Origin: an uncultured Oscillospiraceae bacterium
GTDB lineage: Bacteria > Bacillota > Clostridia > Oscillospirales > Oscillospiraceae
Length of the DNA stretch: 8,004 bases
Direction of reading: 5' to 3'
Assembly: GCA_934661135.1 (NCBI GenBank)
Contig: CAKUJA010000095.1
Coordinates: 1-8,004 of the forward strand
The first letter of the stretch is position 1. Every line of letters starts with the position of its first letter. Positions 5,351 to 8,004 of the stretch are shown here, piece by piece. The translations under genes were made by a program, and so were the position numbers. Below the pieces are notes generated by a model. The model had not been told where the DNA came from and searched no databases. It was given only the letters and a program-made list of their open reading frames with translations.

Positions 5351-7536
5351 CCATTCTTCGCATGACTGCCAGCTTCGGCAGGCTGGAAAAGCAGACGCTC
5401 GAGCTTACCCGCGGCCTGAACGTTCTCACGCTGCCAAACGAGGGCGGCAAGTCGACGTGGAGCGCGTTCCTGCTCGCCATGTTCTATGGCATTGATACCG
5501 CCGAGCGCGCCAAGGCGGGCAGCATCCCTGCCAAAACGAAATATAAGCCGTGGTCGGGCGCGCCGATGGAGGGCACGCTGGAGCTTGAGTGGAACGGCAG
5601 CGTCATCGTCCTCGAGCGCACCAGCCGCGGCCGCGTACCGATGGGGCAGTTCCGCGCCTATGAAAAGGAGTCCGGCGCGCCCGTGTCCGGTCTGACCGGT
5701 GACAACTGCGGCCAGACGCTTCTCGGCGTGCCGCGCAGCGTCTTTGAGCGCAGCGCCTTTGTCCGTCAGCTCGGCCTTGCCGTCGACGCCGACAGCGAGC
5801 TGGAAAAGCGCCTTTCGAGCCTGGTTTCCTCCGGCGAGGAGGACGTCAGCGCCGTCGATACGGCAAAGCGCCTGCGCGACTGGAAAAACCGCCTGCGCCA
5901 CAATAAAACCGGCCTGATCCCGGAGACGCAGCAAACGCTGGACGCCGTCGAAGCATCCCTCGCGCAGCTCCGCGCCGTGCACAGCGAGGAGCTCACGCTG
6001 CATACGCGCCGGCAGGCGCTTGCCGCGCAGAAAGCCGACCTGTTGGAGATTCAAAGCGGCCTGGAAGCGCTTGCCGCGCATGAAAAGCTGCGCCGGAAGC
6101 GCGATGCGCAGGCCGCCCTGTTCGATGCGAACAATCGACTTGCCGGCGCGCAGGCGCGTGTCAACAAGCTGCCCGAGCGGGCGGCGCTCGCCACGCTCGC
6201 CGAGCGTATCCGGCAGGTCGACACGATGGATCTTCCGCCCGCGCCGGAACCCGTTCCGCCCGCGCCCGCCTGCCCGGAAGCATTCCGCGGCGTGCCCGAG
6301 ACGCAGATCATGGAAAAGGCCGCGCGTGACGGCCGCGAATTCGACCGGCTTACCGCCCTCCGCCGCCGGCCCGTGCTCTGGGACGTTCTGGGGTTCGCGC
6401 TCTTTGCTGTCGTTGCCGTCTTGAGCGCGCTGCGGCTGCAAAATGTGCCGCTTTGCGCCGTCTGTGCTGCGTTGGCGCTGGCCGCAGTCGTCAAATTTGT
6501 TCTTGATCGGCGGCACAACCGGCAATATGAAGCCAATCTTGATGCGGCACAGGCGCTTTTGGCGCTTTACGAGCAGCGCAGCCGCGACGAATTCACCGCC
6601 TACGCCGCCGAATATGCCGCCCGCCTTGCCGCGTGGCAGCAGCAGCGCGAGCAGCTTGCCCACGCCGCCGCCCAGCGCCAACGTCTGCTCGAGGAGAAAA
6701 ACCGCCAGACCGCGCAGTTGATCGGCAGCGCCGCAATGCTTGCCGCAGATGTGCAGTCGCTTGCCGCTGCCGGCCGCGCCGTCGCCGCGGCGCTTGCCGC
6801 GTGGGATACGCTTTCTGCTGCGCAGGTTGCCGCGGCGCAGGCGCAAGCGCAGTATGATGCCGTAAGCGCTGCCCTCTCCGACATCCGCGAGCTGCCGCTG
6901 CCCAGCCGCGACCTTTCCGCATACACCGCCGCTTCCGTCCGCGATCGCCTGCATTCCACGGAATTGGAAATAAATTCCATTCAATCCCGGCTCGATCAGA
7001 GCCTTGGCCGCGTAGCGGCACTTGGGGATCCCGCAGCGCTTGCCGCAGAGCAGCAGCAGCTTGCCGCACAGTGCCGCAAACTGGAAGCGCAATTTGCCGC
7101 GACAGAAGCCGCAGAGCAAGCGCTGTCTGCCGCTGCGGAAGAGCTTCAGCGCCGCTTTGCCCCCGCAATTACCGCAAAATCCAGCGAAATATTATCGCTG
7201 ATAACCAATGACAAATATGATCGAATTTTGTTGGATCATAGGATGGAAGTGGAAGCGGGCGAACATGAGGAACCGGCGCTCCGCCCCGGCGGCTATCTCA
7301 GCGCGGGCACGCGCGATGCGCTCTATCTGGCGCTGCGGCTGGCCATCTGTGAGCTTGCGCTGCCGGAGGGAACGCCGTTGGTGCTCGACGATGCGCTCGT
7401 TTGCTTTGACGATGCGCGGCTGCAAACCGCGCTGGCCGTTTTGCGGCAGGAAGCGGCAACCAGGCAAATTCTGCTGTTCACCTGCCAGTCACGGGAAGCT
7501 GCCGCGCTGCAGGCGGAAGCGCTGCCGCACGCTTAA
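5347..7536 (+). CDS. YhaN-like, SbcC/Rad50-type coiled-coil ATPase with an internal membrane hairpin
   Basis: This is an SMC-like ATPase expected to pair with the upstream nuclease. The 729 residues carry a split ATPase head: N-terminal Walker A LPNEGGKST (29-37) and a Q-loop-like Q141; C-terminal ABC signature LSAGTRDALYLALRLA (651-666), Walker B LVLDD (678-682) and the switch position FTCQSRE (711-717). Between them lie Ala/Leu/Gln-rich coiled coils (about 180-290 and 390-620), a Pro-rich break (about 296-309) and two hydrophobic helices (about 343-362 and 367-386). Arg clusters on both outer sides (339-341, 388-389) predict both ends to be cytoplasmic. The start is GTG at 5347 with GGGAGGG 7 nt upstream, and it overlaps the previous stop by 4 nt. 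It is shorter than B. subtilis YhaN (about 960 aa), mainly in the coils. The first Walker A glycine is Leu, and Gln replaces the usual switch His; both are discussed separately. A terminator follows. Confidence 0.88.
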   Translation: MTILRMTASFGRLEKQTLELTRGLNVLTLPNEGGKSTWSAFLLAMFYGIDTAERAKAGSIPAKTKYKPWSGAPMEGTLELEWNGSVIVLERTSRGRVPMGQFRAYEKESGAPVSGLTGDNCGQTLLGVPRSVFERSAFVRQLGLAVDADSELEKRLSSLVSSGEEDVSAVDTAKRLRDWKNRLRHNKTGLIPETQQTLDAVEASLAQLRAVHSEELTLHTRRQALAAQKADLLEIQSGLEALAAHEKLRRKRDAQAALFDANNRLAGAQARVNKLPERAALATLAERIRQVDTMDLPPAPEPVPPAPACPEAFRGVPETQIMEKAARDGREFDRLTALRRRPVLWDVLGFALFAVVAVLSALRLQNVPLCAVCAALALAAVVKFVLDRRHNRQYEANLDAAQALLALYEQRSRDEFTAYAAEYAARLAAWQQQREQLAHAAAQRQRLLEEKNRQTAQLIGSAAMLAADVQSLAAAGRAVAAALAAWDTLSAAQVAAAQAQAQYDAVSAALSDIRELPLPSRDLSAYTAASVRDRLHSTELEINSIQSRLDQSLGRVAALGDPAALAAEQQQLAAQCRKLEAQFAATEAAEQALSAAAEELQRRFAPAITAKSSEILSLITNDKYDRILLDHRMEVEAGEHEEPALRPGGYLSAGTRDALYLALRLAICELALPEGTPLVLDDALVCFDDARLQTALAVLRQEAATRQILLFTCQSREAAALQAEALPHA

Positions 7537-7584
7537 AGCTATGTGGAACGGCGATACAGTTCGACAGGTTCCGAGGGTCTATGT

Positions 7585-7625
7585 AAAATCCCCGGTTGGC
7601 AGTTTTGCGCCAACCGGGGATTTTT
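7585..7625. terminator. Bidirectional intrinsic terminator between the ATPase gene and mntP
   Basis: A perfect 16-bp stem pairs 7585-7600 (AAAATCCCCGGTTGGC) with 7609-7624 (GCCAACCGGGGATTTT) around an 8-nt loop. A-runs on the left and T-runs on the right give a U-tract on both strands, so it can end both the plus-strand operon and mntP. The mntP stop codon (7624-7626) lies at its edge, so the mntP message is terminated immediately after translation ends. The 48 bases from 7537 to 7584 hold nothing I recognise. Confidence 0.9.
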
Positions 7626-8004
7626 ATAAAACGCCAAGATGCTCAAGCAAAATCTTCACGCCGAGCAATATCAAAATGATGCCGCCCGCAATTTCGGCGC
7701 GGCTTTTATATTTCAGGCCGAACACGTTGCCGGCTTTCAATCCGACGGCTGAAAGGAGGAACGTTGTGCAGCCGATCAGGCCGACGGCAACCGGCAGGTT
7801 GACGCCGTCGAGCAGGGCAAACGTGATGCCGACGGCCAGCGCGTCGATACTGGTTGCCACCGCCAGTACGAGCATGGTCTTGAAGGAAAACGATTCGTTG
7901 CTCTCCTCCGGCGTCTCCTTGCTGAACCCCTCCTTCAGCATATTTGCGCCGATAAACCCGAGCAGCACAAAGGCGATCCAGTGGTCGACTGATGTGTTAT
8001 AAGA
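7624..8004 (-). CDS. mntP: MntP-family manganese efflux pump, C-terminal part (runs off right edge)
   Basis: This family exports Mn2+ across the cytoplasmic membrane and protects against manganese excess. The window holds the last 126 residues and the TAA stop; full MntP proteins are about 185-190 aa, so roughly the first third lies outside. The frame stays open to the edge, reading SYNTSVDHWIAFVLLGFIG, so an internal GTG at 7968 is not the start. Four membrane helices are visible: WIAFVLLGFIGANML, then FKTMLVLAVATSIDALAVG containing the conserved membrane aspartate (SIDALAVG), then LPVAVGLIGCTTFLLSAVG, and a last helix ending LLGVKILLEHLG. The acidic linker KETPEESNES lies between the first two visible helices. 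The upstream region, where a manganese-sensing yybP-ykoY riboswitch often sits in this family, is not in the window. It is convergent with the ATPase gene. Confidence 0.93.
   Translation of the reverse strand, partial: SYNTSVDHWIAFVLLGFIGANMLKEGFSKETPEESNESFSFKTMLVLAVATSIDALAVGITFALLDGVNLPVAVGLIGCTTFLLSAVGLKAGNVFGLKYKSRAEIAGGIILILLGVKILLEHLGVL

Noticed and set aside
5300..7067. The octamer CTTGCCGC occurs ten times on the plus strand in the nuclease and ATPase genes, suggesting an uptake or Chi-like signal
   Set aside because: Every copy is in frame and encodes Leu-Ala-(Ala). The copies cluster in the coiled coil, so repeated residues and codon preference explain them.
5128..7119. A 663-codon open frame on the minus strand, antisense to the ATPase gene
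   Set aside because: Its protein is an Arg/Gly/Leu-rich mix with no recognisable domain, it has no convincing start, and it mirrors codon bias of the plus-strand gene, which carries clear ATPase motifs. GC-rich coding DNA often leaves such open shadow frames.
4268..7536. The nuclease/ATPase pair as a new anti-phage defence system
   Set aside because: The proteins fit the YhaO/YhaN branch of the SbcCD family. No other defence genes or mobile-element signs surround them, so a defence role has no specific support here.

Overview
The window reads as an ordinary chromosomal stretch from a GC-rich Clostridia-type Firmicute, most like the gut Oscillospiraceae/Ruminococcaceae group. This placement is inference. 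It rests on strong G/C third-position bias, strong Shine-Dalgarno sequences with TTG and GTG starts, a B. subtilis YhaO/YhaN-like gene pair, a YmdB-family phosphodiesterase, and an ECF sigma/anti-sigma pair of a type common in gut Clostridia. I see no transposase, integrase, CRISPR array, phage gene or other sign of recent transfer.

Left part, minus strand (1-1715): a potassium uptake operon, trkA followed by trkH. The genes overlap by a few bases and trkH runs off the left edge. A well-formed sigma-A-type promoter lies just upstream of trkA. Divergent from it (1744-1905) is a single tRNA-Leu(UAG) gene with its own promoter, an encoded CCA end and a strong intrinsic terminator.

Middle, minus strand (1961-3461): an ECF sigma factor translationally coupled (ATGA overlap) to a single-pass membrane protein. 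The latter is probably its anti-sigma factor. It has a short cytoplasmic N-terminus, one membrane helix, a Ser/Thr/Ala/Glu-rich stalk and an extracytoplasmic domain with two SmpA/BLIP-like 'LGM..DE...LG.PD' motifs.

Right part, plus strand (3441-7536): a tight three-gene operon, read from a promoter that overlaps the sigma-factor promoter. The genes are a YmdB-family phosphodiesterase, an SbcD/Mre11-like (YhaO-like) metallophosphoesterase and a YhaN-like, SbcC/Rad50-type coiled-coil ATPase. All junctions overlap (8 nt and 4 nt), so the three products are probably made in coordinated amounts. The last two should form a nuclease/ATPase complex. The ATPase has a two-helix hydrophobic hairpin inside its coiled coil, so the complex is probably held at the membrane.

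Right edge: a perfect 16-bp bidirectional terminator separates this operon from a convergent mntP gene (manganese efflux pump), of which only the 3' two thirds is in the window.

No clearly new biological system is present. The most interesting object is the membrane-tethered Mre11/Rad50-like pair coupled to a cyclic-nucleotide phosphodiesterase gene.
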